38,253 bases of DNA from Candidatus Thalassarchaeaceae archaeon (GTDB lineage: Archaea > Thermoplasmatota > Poseidoniia > Poseidoniales > Thalassarchaeaceae). Below, piece after piece: positions 19,295 to 28,468 of the stretch. The position numbers were made by a program, and so were the translations under genes. The stretch's first letter is position 1. Each line of letters starts with the position of its first letter. The stretch covers positions 1-38,253 of the forward strand of contig JAQXEV010000121.1 of the NCBI GenBank assembly GCA_029250665.1. The letters are read 5' to 3'. The notes under the pieces are model-generated. The model did not search any database and was not told the origin of the DNA. It saw only the letters and a list, made by a program, of their open reading frames with translations.

Positions 19295-20245
19295 TTAATT
19301 TCTGTAAATTCGTTCTTTCAGGTCGTTGTGATAATGCCGTCCGACCTCTGACCCTCGTCGCTCAATCCACTCGCTGAAGCGAATGGTTCCGAGTGGTTCC
19401 TCATCTGAAGCGACTAGCCCGCGCATCAACCCCTTGATTTCAGCGCGGGTGACTACCATATCCCGCATGAATAGCCCCATGACTTGCCCCCCCATCCAAG
19501 CAAGAAGTGGGGGCATGGGCACAATCAGACGGCGAACCCCCATGCTTTTGGCAATGAGCCGAACGAAGTCGCGGTAGGGATAGGTCTCGGGGCCTGTCGC
19601 ATCGCGCGTGATGTTTTCTTCTCCCGCGCCTAAATCGATTGAAATCCGCGCGACATCACGAACATGAACTGGTTGAATAGGATATTTCCCAAAGCCAAAT
19701 GTCCCGAAAATTGGTATGTATCTCAGCATCCAAGCGATGTTGTTTACGAGTACGTTGCGTCCGCCTCCAAACAAGACCGTCGGGCGCACTATAGCGTAGG
19801 AATGGCCCGATTCTCGCAGTATTCTTTCGCTCTCAACCTTGCCGCGAAAGTAGGACCATCCTGGTGCTTGGTCTGGGTGTGCTACACTGAAATGGACAAT
19901 CCGACGAACACCAGCCTCTGCTGCTGCCTCAAACATCTTCGCACAATTCCTCACCGCGATATCGTGATCGAATTTTCTTCCTTCGTGATTGTACCTTACC
20001 CAGTATGTATTGTACAGTACATCCGCTCCGCGAAGCGACTCAACGAGAGCTTCACGGTCATCAAAATCTAGCGAATGAACCTCAACGGCCCCATCGAATG
20101 GGTCGTCCCTGCCCACCGCATTTGTCAGTGTTCGGACGCGTTTACCTTCCGCCAACAATTGGTGAGCAATCCATCTACCAGTATAGCCGAATGCTCCAGT
20201 GACAACGTGTAATTCGCCAGCCTCTGGTGTTGAACCATCGCTCAT
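19295..20245 (-). CDS. Atypical short-chain dehydrogenase/epimerase-like NAD(P)-binding protein
   Basis: A 316-residue extended or atypical SDR protein. The N-terminal TGAFGYTG (16-23) is the GxxGxxG dinucleotide-binding loop, and a YFRGK element near 133-137 matches the YxxxK catalytic pair. The middle resembles NmrA and complex I NDUFA9-type proteins (IVRPTVLFGGG, HVRDVA). The substrate cannot be told: sugar epimerisation, redox sensing and quinone-related roles are all known in relatives. It converges on maeB with a 66-bp gap. Start: ATG 20245, with an AT-rich stretch about 27 bp upstream that suggests a leaderless transcript. Confidence 0.75.
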   Translation of the reverse strand: MSDGSTPEAGELHVVTGAFGYTGRWIAHQLLAEGKRVRTLTNAVGRDDPFDGAVEVHSLDFDDREALVESLRGADVLYNTYWVRYNHEGRKFDHDIAVRNCAKMFEAAAEAGVRRIVHFSVAHPDQAPGWSYFRGKVESERILRESGHSYAIVRPTVLFGGGRNVLVNNIAWMLRYIPIFGTFGFGKYPIQPVHVRDVARISIDLGAGEENITRDATGPETYPYRDFVRLIAKSMGVRRLIVPMPPLLAWMGGQVMGLFMRDMVVTRAEIKGLMRGLVASDEEPLGTIRFSEWIERRGSEVGRHYHNDLKERIYRN

Positions 20246-20310
20246 GAATCACCGATTTTGCGCGACTCTGAAATAGGCTTCGACGGCAGTACTTCTTACT
20301 GGATTAGAAT

Positions 20311-20327
20311 CTCGCAATCACTGCGAG
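20311..20327 (-). terminator. Stem-loop directly after pckA stop
   Basis: CTCGCA-N5-TGCGAG forms a perfect 6-bp stem two bases past the pckA stop codon. No long T-run follows. It may protect the 3' end or help termination. Confidence 0.4.
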
Positions 20328-20329
20328 TC

Positions 20330-21979
20330 TCACTCTATGACTTGAGGAGCAGCGGCAAGAACCTCGGCTGAACAACCGGATTCGTATTGTTCAAAATTCT
20401 CGATGAACATTTGAGCCAACAAATTCGCCACATTATCGTAACGAGTCTTGTCGGTCCAAGTCTCGCGGGGTTGCAATATCTCGCTCGGAACACCCTCACA
20501 CTCGGTTGGAACAGAAAATCCGAAGCGTTCATCCCGAACGAAGACAACATCATCGAGATCGCCGCGCAATGCAGCGTTCAGAAGCGCGCGCGTCCAACGT
20601 ATCTTGATTCGGCTGGACTCGCCGTAACCGCCGGCGACCCAGCCGGTATTGATTAGCCAGCAATTCGCATCCTGCTCACTGATCTTCTTCGATAGCAAGT
20701 CAGCGTACATGCTTGGGTGACGCGGCATGAATGGCGCGCCGAAACACGTCGAGAAGGTCGCTTGAGGTTCTGTTACGCCAATCTCGGTACCAGCGACCTT
20801 CGCTGTATATCCTGACATGAAGTGGTATGCTGCCTGTTCTGGCGTTAGGCGGGACAACGGAGGTAGGACGCCGAAAGCATCGCAGGTTAGGAAAACAACA
20901 TTCTTTGGATGACCTGAAGTAGAATCCTCTGTGCGATTCTCAATCGCTTCAATAGGATACGAACCACGCGTATTCTGAGTCAAAGTTCCATTATCGAAGT
21001 CTGGTACTCCAGAGGCATCTAGAATGACATTCTCAAGGATCGTCCCCGGCATCCTCGTCGTAGCGAAAATCTCAGGCTCGTCTTCCTCGGACAGTCCGAT
21101 GAGCTTGGCATAGCAACCGCCTTCGAAGTTGAACACTCCATCATCGGACCACCCATGCTCATCGTCTCCAACCAAAGCCCTGTCAGGGTCAGCCGAGAGT
21201 GTTGTCTTGCCAGTCCCTGAGAGTCCGAAGAAGAGTGCTGCGTCGGTGCCGTCTGTGTTGGCTGAGCAGTGCATCGGCATGATTCCCTGACCTGGAAGAA
21301 TATGATTCATGATAGTGAAAATTGCCTTCTTAATCTCGCCCGCATAGTGAGTCCCACCAATGATTACCAGACCTCGGTCGAGAGCTAGAATGACGAAGAC
21401 CTCCGAGTTTGTTCCATCGGTCTTCGGGTCCGCGCACAGCTCAGGCGCATGTAGAATCGTGTATTGTGGAACGTGCTCGGTGAGGTCAGCTGGATCGCTA
21501 CGAACGAACATATTGTGATAGAAGGCGGCGTGCCATGCCTTTTCGGTAACCAATCGCACTGGCATGGAATAATTTGAATCAGCGCCGCAATGAGCATCCT
21601 TGACGAAAAGTTCGCCAGCCGCATCCAAGTGGGCTCTGACCTTCTCCAGTAGCCCTTCGAAGACATTGCGGCTGGTCGGCTTGTTCACCTTACCCCACCA
21701 AACATGGTCGGCTAGACCCGGCTCATCGACGATGAATCGGTCGTTCGGTGAGCGTCCTGTGCGCTCGCCGGTAGTCGCGAGCAAGACATTGTGCGCGGTG
21801 AGCTGTGCTTCACCGCGCTCAACAGAGCGCTCATGGAGCTCGCTGGAAGAGAGATTCCAATGTACTGCGCCGCTGGGATCGAGACCGTGAGAAGCCAGCG
21901 TGGTCGCGAAGGAGACCGGAGTGGACGAGCGGGAGGTGCTCTCCATGGCGACCGACGCTGACAATTGGCTTTCAACCAT
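20330..21979 (-). CDS. pckA: Phosphoenolpyruvate carboxykinase (ATP)
   Basis: Converts oxaloacetate and ATP to PEP, ADP and CO2, the entry step of gluconeogenesis. The kinase P-loop FGLSGTGKTTLS is present near residues 250-261. The downstream DDEHGW element binds metal, RTEDSTSGHPKN fits the adenine-binding side, and TGRSPNDRF is the typical oxaloacetate-site strand near the N-terminus. These distinguish the ATP enzyme from the unrelated GTP type common in animals. The start is uncertain: ATG 21979 has a TATA-like TTTAGG about 33 bp upstream, ATG 21946 gives 538 residues (close to the family's 540), and ATG 22030 would leave only 27 bp to the divergent frame. Confidence 0.95.
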   Translation of the reverse strand: MVESQLSASVAMESTSRSSTPVSFATTLASHGLDPSGAVHWNLSSSELHERSVERGEAQLTAHNVLLATTGERTGRSPNDRFIVDEPGLADHVWWGKVNKPTSRNVFEGLLEKVRAHLDAAGELFVKDAHCGADSNYSMPVRLVTEKAWHAAFYHNMFVRSDPADLTEHVPQYTILHAPELCADPKTDGTNSEVFVILALDRGLVIIGGTHYAGEIKKAIFTIMNHILPGQGIMPMHCSANTDGTDAALFFGLSGTGKTTLSADPDRALVGDDEHGWSDDGVFNFEGGCYAKLIGLSEEDEPEIFATTRMPGTILENVILDASGVPDFDNGTLTQNTRGSYPIEAIENRTEDSTSGHPKNVVFLTCDAFGVLPPLSRLTPEQAAYHFMSGYTAKVAGTEIGVTEPQATFSTCFGAPFMPRHPSMYADLLSKKISEQDANCWLINTGWVAGGYGESSRIKIRWTRALLNAALRGDLDDVVFVRDERFGFSVPTECEGVPSEILQPRETWTDKTRYDNVANLLAQMFIENFEQYESGCSAEVLAAAPQVIE

Positions 21980-22141
21980 TACGGATGATTGCCAACGCGA
22001 ATCTTCGCCTAAACTCGTGTTCGCGCGCATACATCGTTTCGACTTGGCCCGACGGGGATGCGGTTATCGCCGGATGCCGTGCCTGTCGCGCGCGTGAGTG
22101 ATGAGAAAGACGACCGCGTGATTCGCGAGCGTCGCTTCAAG

Positions 22142-25100
22142 ATGGGGGGTAACATCGACATCGGCGATCTAGGATTGGAAGACATTCTAGCCGATGCCGC
22201 CAATCAGGAATCAACCTCTCCGAACTCCGACTCAAAGCCCGAAATCGATGAAGCTCTCGGTGATGTATTCGATCCATTCGCCGAAACGACGGGAACCGAA
22301 GCGGGAGCTATTCAGGCCGACGGAAGTGTACTCTCGGCTCCCGAGGATGATATCGTTACCTCGATGGCGAAAGAGGGCGAACGTCGAGTTAATTGGTCGC
22401 TAATGGTAGCGATGATCTTCGTTTTCAGCGCACTAAGCGTCGTCGCTGGAACCGCTTTCCCGCCGTTCATCTCTCTGATTTTGCTCTTGGCGCTCGCCGC
22501 CATTGGCTTCACACTCGGCGAGCGCTGGGTAAGCAATCCAGACTTGCATCTGCTGGGAGTTTCGTGGGTCATCATTTCGATGAAGGTGCTCTACGGACTT
22601 GCAATAGAGTTGAATCGTTGGGAATTAGCTGGAATTTTCCCGATTTCTGTTGAAGTCCTCGCTGTCCTATTGATTCTCCTCGTCGCTCTCAACGTCTTCG
22701 TCGCTTACCGCCACGATCACGATGCGATTGCGGCCCAAGCCACGTTGGTTCTGTTGGCGATTGGCTCAACGGCGGGCTCGATTGGAGGAGAGATAGGAGT
22801 CGCTGTGATGATTCTCATCGCAACGCTACTGCTCCACGGACTCGCCTTACACCGAGGCTCTGGCAACTTGGCAGCACTCGGTGTCGCAGCCTCTAACCTA
22901 TGGATTGGAATGCACGCCGTCACCAACGGGTTCACCGCTGGCTCTCTGGTCATCGAACCCCTCGACACACCACTGATTCTTTTCTTGCTCCTAATGGTAA
23001 TCACTGGTCTAAACGCAGCGATGGCAGCGCGCTTCGCGCGCGAAGATAATTGGTTTTCTCAAGGCTTCAAAGCGGCTGGCTTGGGCCGGCCGGGGCTTTG
23101 GGGGGTATCGATTTCTCTTGGAATGGTTGGAGCCCTCATGGCAGTCGCTTCCAGCCGAGAGGACTCCGGCTTCGCGCTCGGAATGGTGACATTCCTCGCC
23201 GGCGCCTTCGGCGGCTCTTATCTCGTCGTGCGAGGGGTAGAGAAGCTCAGGGTGGCCATTCCTTTATTGGCGGGTGGAGTGGTGTTCTCACTGCTTCTCA
23301 TCTTTGGAGATTTGACTGAATCAATCTCGCTTTTCGACCGCTACGAAACTTTCACTATCTTTGCTACGATTCTTACTGGATTCGTGATGCTGCGTGACCA
23401 AAGTCGCGTCACTGACCGCATTCTTTGGGTAGGATCAGTCGGTGTTCTAGTGCTCGTGGTTATTCTGATACCTGCCGAGTCTAAGGCCGCTGGCGGCGAC
23501 GGTGGATTGGCTCTCCTAGCTTTGCTGACGACGCTTCACATCGGAACGGCCGTGCTCGCTGTGATACGCAAAGCTCCCTCGCTCGCGGGCGCTACAGTTC
23601 TGCTGCCGTGGGCTTGGGTATTGTTGCAGGAAATTGTCGTTGAGGCGATTCGAACCGTGATGATAGCAAATGGGTGGTCCGACCCTGGCAATTTGATTGA
23701 ACTCGCTCCGACTCCATTCGCCGTCTATCTTGTAATCTCGGTCGGACTGATGCTCATCGTCAATCTGCAGATGGGGGCGACTGGGGTCAATCTGGCAGCA
23801 GGCTTCCTCGGAATCACCGAAATCTCAGCTTCGATTCGTGATTCCGGCGCTCTGCAATTATGGTCTATGGGACTCTGGTTACCGATGATCACAATCATCG
23901 TCATGGCACATGCTGGAGGATTCACCGCCCTCACTCTGCTCGTAGTTGTCGGGGCAGTGTCTGCCGCCCATCTCGGGGCTGAATTCACTGGACAGAGGCT
24001 GGGAGGCGCGGTAGCGCTGCTGGCGATTATCGCTGTCAGCGCTGCGATGCTTGGGTGGAAACACGGGCTTGACGAGATGTGGGTGATTCTGATACTGATT
24101 GCAACTGGATCAATTCTCTATCGTGGAAAGCCCGATGACGAGCCTCGATTCACCAATGGAATCGCTCTGATGTCATTGCCACTACTAATCGCCATCTCAA
24201 CCAATGAGCCGGCGAGAATCCTTGAGGCAACCGACTCGATTCCTGACCTCGATATTTCTCTCACAGCAGTTGCCAGCACCGGTGCGGTGATGGCGATTTA
24301 CCTCCCGCGCGCGGAAAAGATGGAAAAGTTGCTCAAGCCAGCGGCAGCAGCACTCTGGTTGCTGGTAATCACCATCGGCCTCTCAGTGCAATTGAACAAT
24401 GAAACAGCAACCATGGCTGGGCTAGGCCTTTTCGCACTCAGTTCGCTATGGTTAGTTGCGCGCGGAGAGATTCGCGCTGAACTGAAATCGATTACCCAGC
24501 GCGACGAGCGCTTGGCATTGGTAGGCCGCGATGCTGAAGTCATGCTCAGTGGAGGTGCGGGGCAAATCGAAGGATATGACCCGCGGCGTGCTGAACTCGA
24601 AGCCAAGCGAAAGAAGCGACGTGATCTCGCAGCAGCAGACGATGATGCTGATCTCTACACAACCGATGTTTCTCACCGACCGACGATTGTACTTCTCGTC
24701 CTCGTTCTCATCCTCGGTGCGGCAATCGTTTGGGGAATGCTGTTCGCTTCCTCCCCAATCATCCTCCTAATCGCCGGAGTTTTCGCAACACTGCTCGTCA
24801 CCATTGCTCGTCTAAGGACGAAACAACTCGAGCTCGACTTACCAACTGTGCTCGGTATGGAGATGCCGATTGCCTACGCGATTATTGGATTGATCATCGC
24901 CCTCGTCGCCGGTCATATCGGCCCCGGTGGAAGTAATGCACAATTGCTCGATATGGCTGTCGTGACAATTCTCATTCTCCAATTCGTCATTATCTCTCTT
25001 TACCGACAGGACAACCTTCTCGACCGAATCCCCATCGCTCTCGATTGGTTTGTCTTACCTTTGGTTCTCGGAAGATTGCTCGGGGCGGTGATGGTCGAGT

Positions 25101-25852
25101 CGCTTCCCGCCCCGTTCACCGTCGATCCATTCGACGGTGATTTCATCGAATGGCAGATTCCTTGGCTTCTCCTCGAAACCCTCCTCATCTTCACAATCAT
25201 CATTGATGCAATGATCGACACTCGCAGGACGAGCGTCGGTCGAAAGTCACACCAATCCAGCTTGGGTCGAGGAATGCGAACCCTCGCAATCGTCATGATT
25301 TCATGGGGACCAGCCGCAGTCCTCGCAGTAGCCAACGCTGTTTCGTTGGGGCGCAGACACCGTCAGGTCGAAGGTGTCGGATTAGCAATCCTCTGCGCCC
25401 CGTTAGCCCTGTTTTCTCTCAGTAACATATTACCCGTAATCGGAGAGAATCTCGATTGGATCATACTTGCAGGAGGAGTGGTGATGTTGGTTCTGGTCGG
25501 AGCGGCGGTACCGATGCGCAACGGTCACTGGACGATGATGGCGGCTGTCGATGGCCATATTCTGCTGTTTGCTGGCCTTCTCGCTGTCAATGAAGCGATG
25601 TTCTATCCAATTGCACTCTTTGCCATGTCGACAACCCTGTGGGTCGTCGGAATCCTCCACCTACGCCGGATTCTACGCGTTTGGGGATTGGCCGATTTGG
25701 CGTTGGGAAGCGGAGTGGCCTTGCTGATGCTGGGGGCATCGGGCAGCATCAACGCCGGCGGCCTATTCTTGCTGCTCGCGGTCATCGGTGCTGAACTCGC
25801 TCTCGTCACTTGGTTGGGGCAACGCAACGAGGAAGCGCTACTCAGAGACTGA
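22142..25852 (+). CDS. Very large multi-pass membrane protein, unknown function
   Basis: I do not recognise the family. From ATG 22142 the protein has 1,236 residues. About 85 are polar and acidic at the N-terminus. They are followed by several dozen hydrophobic stretches of 18-22 residues, arranged almost without loops. One long charged cytoplasmic segment (about 775-850, with KRKKRR) divides a larger N-terminal from a smaller C-terminal membrane half. No transporter signature, ATP-binding site or glycosyltransferase motif is visible. Helices are rich in Ala, Leu, Ile and Gly with few charged residues, which suggests a structural or sensing protein more than a pump. In-frame starts at ATG 22058 and GTG 22094 are possible; none has a Shine-Dalgarno. 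Confidence 0.75.
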   Translation: MGGNIDIGDLGLEDILADAANQESTSPNSDSKPEIDEALGDVFDPFAETTGTEAGAIQADGSVLSAPEDDIVTSMAKEGERRVNWSLMVAMIFVFSALSVVAGTAFPPFISLILLLALAAIGFTLGERWVSNPDLHLLGVSWVIISMKVLYGLAIELNRWELAGIFPISVEVLAVLLILLVALNVFVAYRHDHDAIAAQATLVLLAIGSTAGSIGGEIGVAVMILIATLLLHGLALHRGSGNLAALGVAASNLWIGMHAVTNGFTAGSLVIEPLDTPLILFLLLMVITGLNAAMAARFAREDNWFSQGFKAAGLGRPGLWGVSISLGMVGALMAVASSREDSGFALGMVTFLAGAFGGSYLVVRGVEKLRVAIPLLAGGVVFSLLLIFGDLTESISLFDRYETFTIFATILTGFVMLRDQSRVTDRILWVGSVGVLVLVVILIPAESKAAGGDGGLALLALLTTLHIGTAVLAVIRKAPSLAGATVLLPWAWVLLQEIVVEAIRTVMIANGWSDPGNLIELAPTPFAVYLVISVGLMLIVNLQMGATGVNLAAGFLGITEISASIRDSGALQLWSMGLWLPMITIIVMAHAGGFTALTLLVVVGAVSAAHLGAEFTGQRLGGAVALLAIIAVSAAMLGWKHGLDEMWVILILIATGSILYRGKPDDEPRFTNGIALMSLPLLIAISTNEPARILEATDSIPDLDISLTAVASTGAVMAIYLPRAEKMEKLLKPAAAALWLLVITIGLSVQLNNETATMAGLGLFALSSLWLVARGEIRAELKSITQRDERLALVGRDAEVMLSGGAGQIEGYDPRRAELEAKRKKRRDLAAADDDADLYTTDVSHRPTIVLLVLVLILGAAIVWGMLFASSPIILLIAGVFATLLVTIARLRTKQLELDLPTVLGMEMPIAYAIIGLIIALVAGHIGPGGSNAQLLDMAVVTILILQFVIISLYRQDNLLDRIPIALDWFVLPLVLGRLLGAVMVESLPAPFTVDPFDGDFIEWQIPWLLLETLLIFTIIIDAMIDTRRTSVGRKSHQSSLGRGMRTLAIVMISWGPAAVLAVANAVSLGRRHRQVEGVGLAILCAPLALFSLSNILPVIGENLDWIILAGGVVMLVLVGAAVPMRNGHWTMMAAVDGHILLFAGLLAVNEAMFYPIALFAMSTTLWVVGILHLRRILRVWGLADLALGSGVALLMLGASGSINAGGLFLLLAVIGAELALVTWLGQRNEEALLRD

Positions 25853-25955
25853 CGGCTAGTGGCGAATGTGCCCCATCGTGTGATTAGTTGTTTAATCGGC
25901 CCTCATTGATACGTTTTCAGAGTGGACTGAGGAATAACGGCGCATACCAAGTTTG

Positions 25956-26939
25956 ATGACGGGCGGGTGTGGGAACAGCACCGTGTCAGGCAGTTGGATA
26001 TCGGACACCCCTGATGAGGTGGAGCACCCAACCGTGCCACTCGGAATCAATGAAATGGCGATTCCGCGCGCCGCGATATTGCTTTCTTTGGCCACCGCGG
26101 CGCTACTAATCATCTCAACAATTGTCGTCGGATACAGCGTCTATGACTTCGCCAAAAATAATGAAGATGCGTTCTCAGTGACCGATAAGGACCTACTGAA
26201 GGATGAAAATGAGCGCTGGTACTGGGAGATCGATCTACTGTTCGATACCTGCGACTCACGTCTTGGAGAATGGGATTGGCCAGATGTGCTTGCTGACCAA
26301 GATGATGTATTTCTCTATCCAGGAGAACTGCGTTGTGATTGGGAGCATCAGGGCGATGGGGACCGAGCCAGCGTTGTAATCTACAATCGAGGAGATCAGA
26401 CGCTCGACCTCGTGCTTGAAATCGCTGGAGGCGAGGTCGTCTTCGCGTCAGAAGGTGATAGCGATTTGACGCTCGATCCTATCGAACCCAATGGCACTGT
26501 AATCGTTGAGATTGAATTGGAAAGTGAGGTTACCGAGCACGACATCACCATCGAGGCCTCTCACCTGCGAGTTCCTGAGGCCGAAGTCCTGCTCGACGTC
26601 CATATTTTCGAGGGAACCGAAGCACGTGAAATTCACGCCAGTGACGGAGATAGTCTCGCGGTCCACTACAAGGTGTGGGACGCCGATACGAATGAGCTGC
26701 TGGATGAAGGTGACCTCGTCGTTACAGCGGGAGATGATTCGAATTACATCAAGGGATTCGGTTGGTCGGCGATTGGACTCGATATCGATGAGGATCGAGG
26801 ACTGATTCCAGGCATCGATACCGGGACTACCCACACAACTTTGCTACCGCCACCAATTGCTTACGGAAATAGCGATGGGCACGAACTTGAAGAGTCGTGG
26901 CTGCGCTTTGAGTTGAAGGTCGATAGAGCGACCATTTGA
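25956..26939 (+). CDS. Membrane-anchored FKBP-like peptidyl-prolyl isomerase
   Basis: A 327-residue protein with one transmembrane helix (about 33-53) and most of its mass outside the cell if the N-terminus is inside. A middle beta-rich region (about 120-215) contains two or three cysteines. The last 105 residues resemble FKBP: GDSLAVHYKVW, then a short loop, GLIPGIDTG in place of the usual V/I-x-G-W/F-D/E, and LLPPPIAYG matching the common IPPELAYG. Several active-site aromatic residues of classical FKBPs are missing, so it may be a weak isomerase or a pure chaperone. It follows the membrane protein gene by about 100 bp. TTG 25953 directly precedes the chosen ATG. Confidence 0.65.
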   Translation: MTGGCGNSTVSGSWISDTPDEVEHPTVPLGINEMAIPRAAILLSLATAALLIISTIVVGYSVYDFAKNNEDAFSVTDKDLLKDENERWYWEIDLLFDTCDSRLGEWDWPDVLADQDDVFLYPGELRCDWEHQGDGDRASVVIYNRGDQTLDLVLEIAGGEVVFASEGDSDLTLDPIEPNGTVIVEIELESEVTEHDITIEASHLRVPEAEVLLDVHIFEGTEAREIHASDGDSLAVHYKVWDADTNELLDEGDLVVTAGDDSNYIKGFGWSAIGLDIDEDRGLIPGIDTGTTHTTLLPPPIAYGNSDGHELEESWLRFELKVDRATI

Positions 26940-26988
26940 GACCACCAGCGCGCGAAAAGGACTTGACCTCGACAAGGGAGCGGAAACC

Positions 26989-28293
26989 ATGAACGAGGAG
27001 CCAACCCACTTCGCTCTTCGACCCTCAGATGAGCTTGTCAAGCGCGCTTCCAATGTCATTAAGGCCAATTCTGCACGCAAGGGAGAGCCCGCCTTTCACA
27101 TGACTGAGGATGTGCGCAGGCTCTCCACTCCGTGGTCGGTCGCACAGGTGCGGGCAACGCAAATTGAAGCGACAGATTTGCCCGCTGGAGTGATTCTCGA
27201 CGCGGCCGCAGGCAGCGGAGTGCAATTGGTAGCATTGACCGCTGGCCTAAAGCGACCGGGATTGGCAATCGAACTCGACCCGAATATCGGCCTCTTATGT
27301 GCGGCAAATATGCACTCGGCCGGAGAGTCTGGAGATCTTCAGAGATCAATGGACCGCGTACTGGTCGGCGACGGAACTGATGCCGAGAATGCTATCGTCG
27401 CCTATTGGAATAGTCTGCGAGAGGCTGGAACGAGGGCACACCCACCAATCGGTATGCTACATCTGGACCCAGCTCGCCCTCGAGACGCTCAAAGACATGA
27501 AATCGATGAGATGCAACCAGCGATTGGACCATTGATGAAAGCCTGGTCCAAACATCTCGAGATAGGGCCACGCGGACCAGCGGTTCTGCTGGATCTTTCA
27601 CCAAGACTCAATGAGGACCAACGAGCCCTCGTCGATGCCACTATCGAGACCACCTTCCCCGGTATCACACGAACTTGGGAATACCTCAGCCAAGGAGGTG
27701 GTAGAATCGACCGGCTCTCAGTCTGGATAGGATCCCTATCATCCAAAGCCCCATCCCGATGTGTCAGAATGGGCCGAAAGAAAATCATGGCAACAATCGA
27801 GGGCAAGATTGCCGAATCCGAAGAGGTCCCGATGAGTACTCCTCCTCCATTCGGCGCCCACCTGACAATTGTCGATCCAGCCCTCGTTCAATCAGGGCTG
27901 CAAGAGTCCTGGCTCGAGCGAGCCCTACCTGAAGGCGCCGGACACTCATGGCTACGCCTCGATGGTCGGCGCCCACTTCTCATCACCACAGATCGACTAA
28001 CCAACGATGAGGAAATCGACGCCTTTGTTCTAGCCAGCGGCGAGATTGTCCAGCATAGACTCACGCCTCCTGAGTTGCACACCATCGAGCAGACGGCGGC
28101 AGCGGCGGCTCGCAACGGAGTTGGAAAGATTACCTTGCGCTGCAGCCTCGACCCCGACCTTCACCCAACCCTCCAGCGCAGGCTCGACAAAGCGATGAAG
28201 GAATTCGATGGAGCGAACGGATTCATGGTCGACCTAGACCTTGAGCGAGGCAGTGGTAGTCACACGCTCTACATCGTCTGCAAGCATGCTTGA
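26989..28293 (+). CDS. Class I SAM-dependent methyltransferase with THUMP-like C-terminal domain
   Basis: 434 residues. Motif I is LDAAAGSGVQ (70-79) and the acidic end of strand 2 is AIELDPN (93-99). The catalytic-loop position reads LHLDPARP (158-165), similar to the DPARR signature of the THUMP-like methyltransferase family. The C-terminal 150 residues fit the THUMP-like domain of that family. An RNA substrate is likely by analogy but not shown. ATG 26989 has GGGAG about eight bases upstream. It follows the FKBP-like gene with a 49-bp gap and may share its transcript. The next gene is rps13, 175 bp downstream with its own leader. Confidence 0.75.
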   Translation: MNEEPTHFALRPSDELVKRASNVIKANSARKGEPAFHMTEDVRRLSTPWSVAQVRATQIEATDLPAGVILDAAAGSGVQLVALTAGLKRPGLAIELDPNIGLLCAANMHSAGESGDLQRSMDRVLVGDGTDAENAIVAYWNSLREAGTRAHPPIGMLHLDPARPRDAQRHEIDEMQPAIGPLMKAWSKHLEIGPRGPAVLLDLSPRLNEDQRALVDATIETTFPGITRTWEYLSQGGGRIDRLSVWIGSLSSKAPSRCVRMGRKKIMATIEGKIAESEEVPMSTPPPFGAHLTIVDPALVQSGLQESWLERALPEGAGHSWLRLDGRRPLLITTDRLTNDEEIDAFVLASGEIVQHRLTPPELHTIEQTAAAAARNGVGKITLRCSLDPDLHPTLQRRLDKAMKEFDGANGFMVDLDLERGSGSHTLYIVCKHA

Positions 28294-28367
28294 AAAATCG
28301 CAAAAATTCACCGTTAGAAGGGAAAATACCCGTTTCTGGGTCATCTAGGTAAATTATCACTTCTTCA

Positions 28368-28465
28368 CGCCCCGTAGGGGCGGCCGTCTCCTTCAAATAT
28401 GGAGGGCAGGTCGGCGGGATGCCCTTTGAGGGCCATTGGGCAACCAATGAACACGGGGGAACCGT
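28368..28465 (+). promoter_or_regulatory. Structured 5' leader of the rps13 operon
   Basis: Four hairpins precede the rps13 ATG (28469): CGCCCC-GTA-GGGGCG (28368-28382), GCCCT-TTG-AGGGC (28421-28433), CATTGG-GCAA-CCAATG (28434-28449, a GNRA tetraloop) and ACGG-GGGAA-CCGT (28453-28465). The last three are nearly contiguous. The fourth contains the only purine-rich ribosome-binding candidate, GGGGGA. AT-rich blocks at about 28350-28358 and 28394-28401 are possible TATA boxes. The layout suggests translational autoregulation by a ribosomal protein of the operon. Confidence 0.55.
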
Positions 28466-28468
28466 ACT

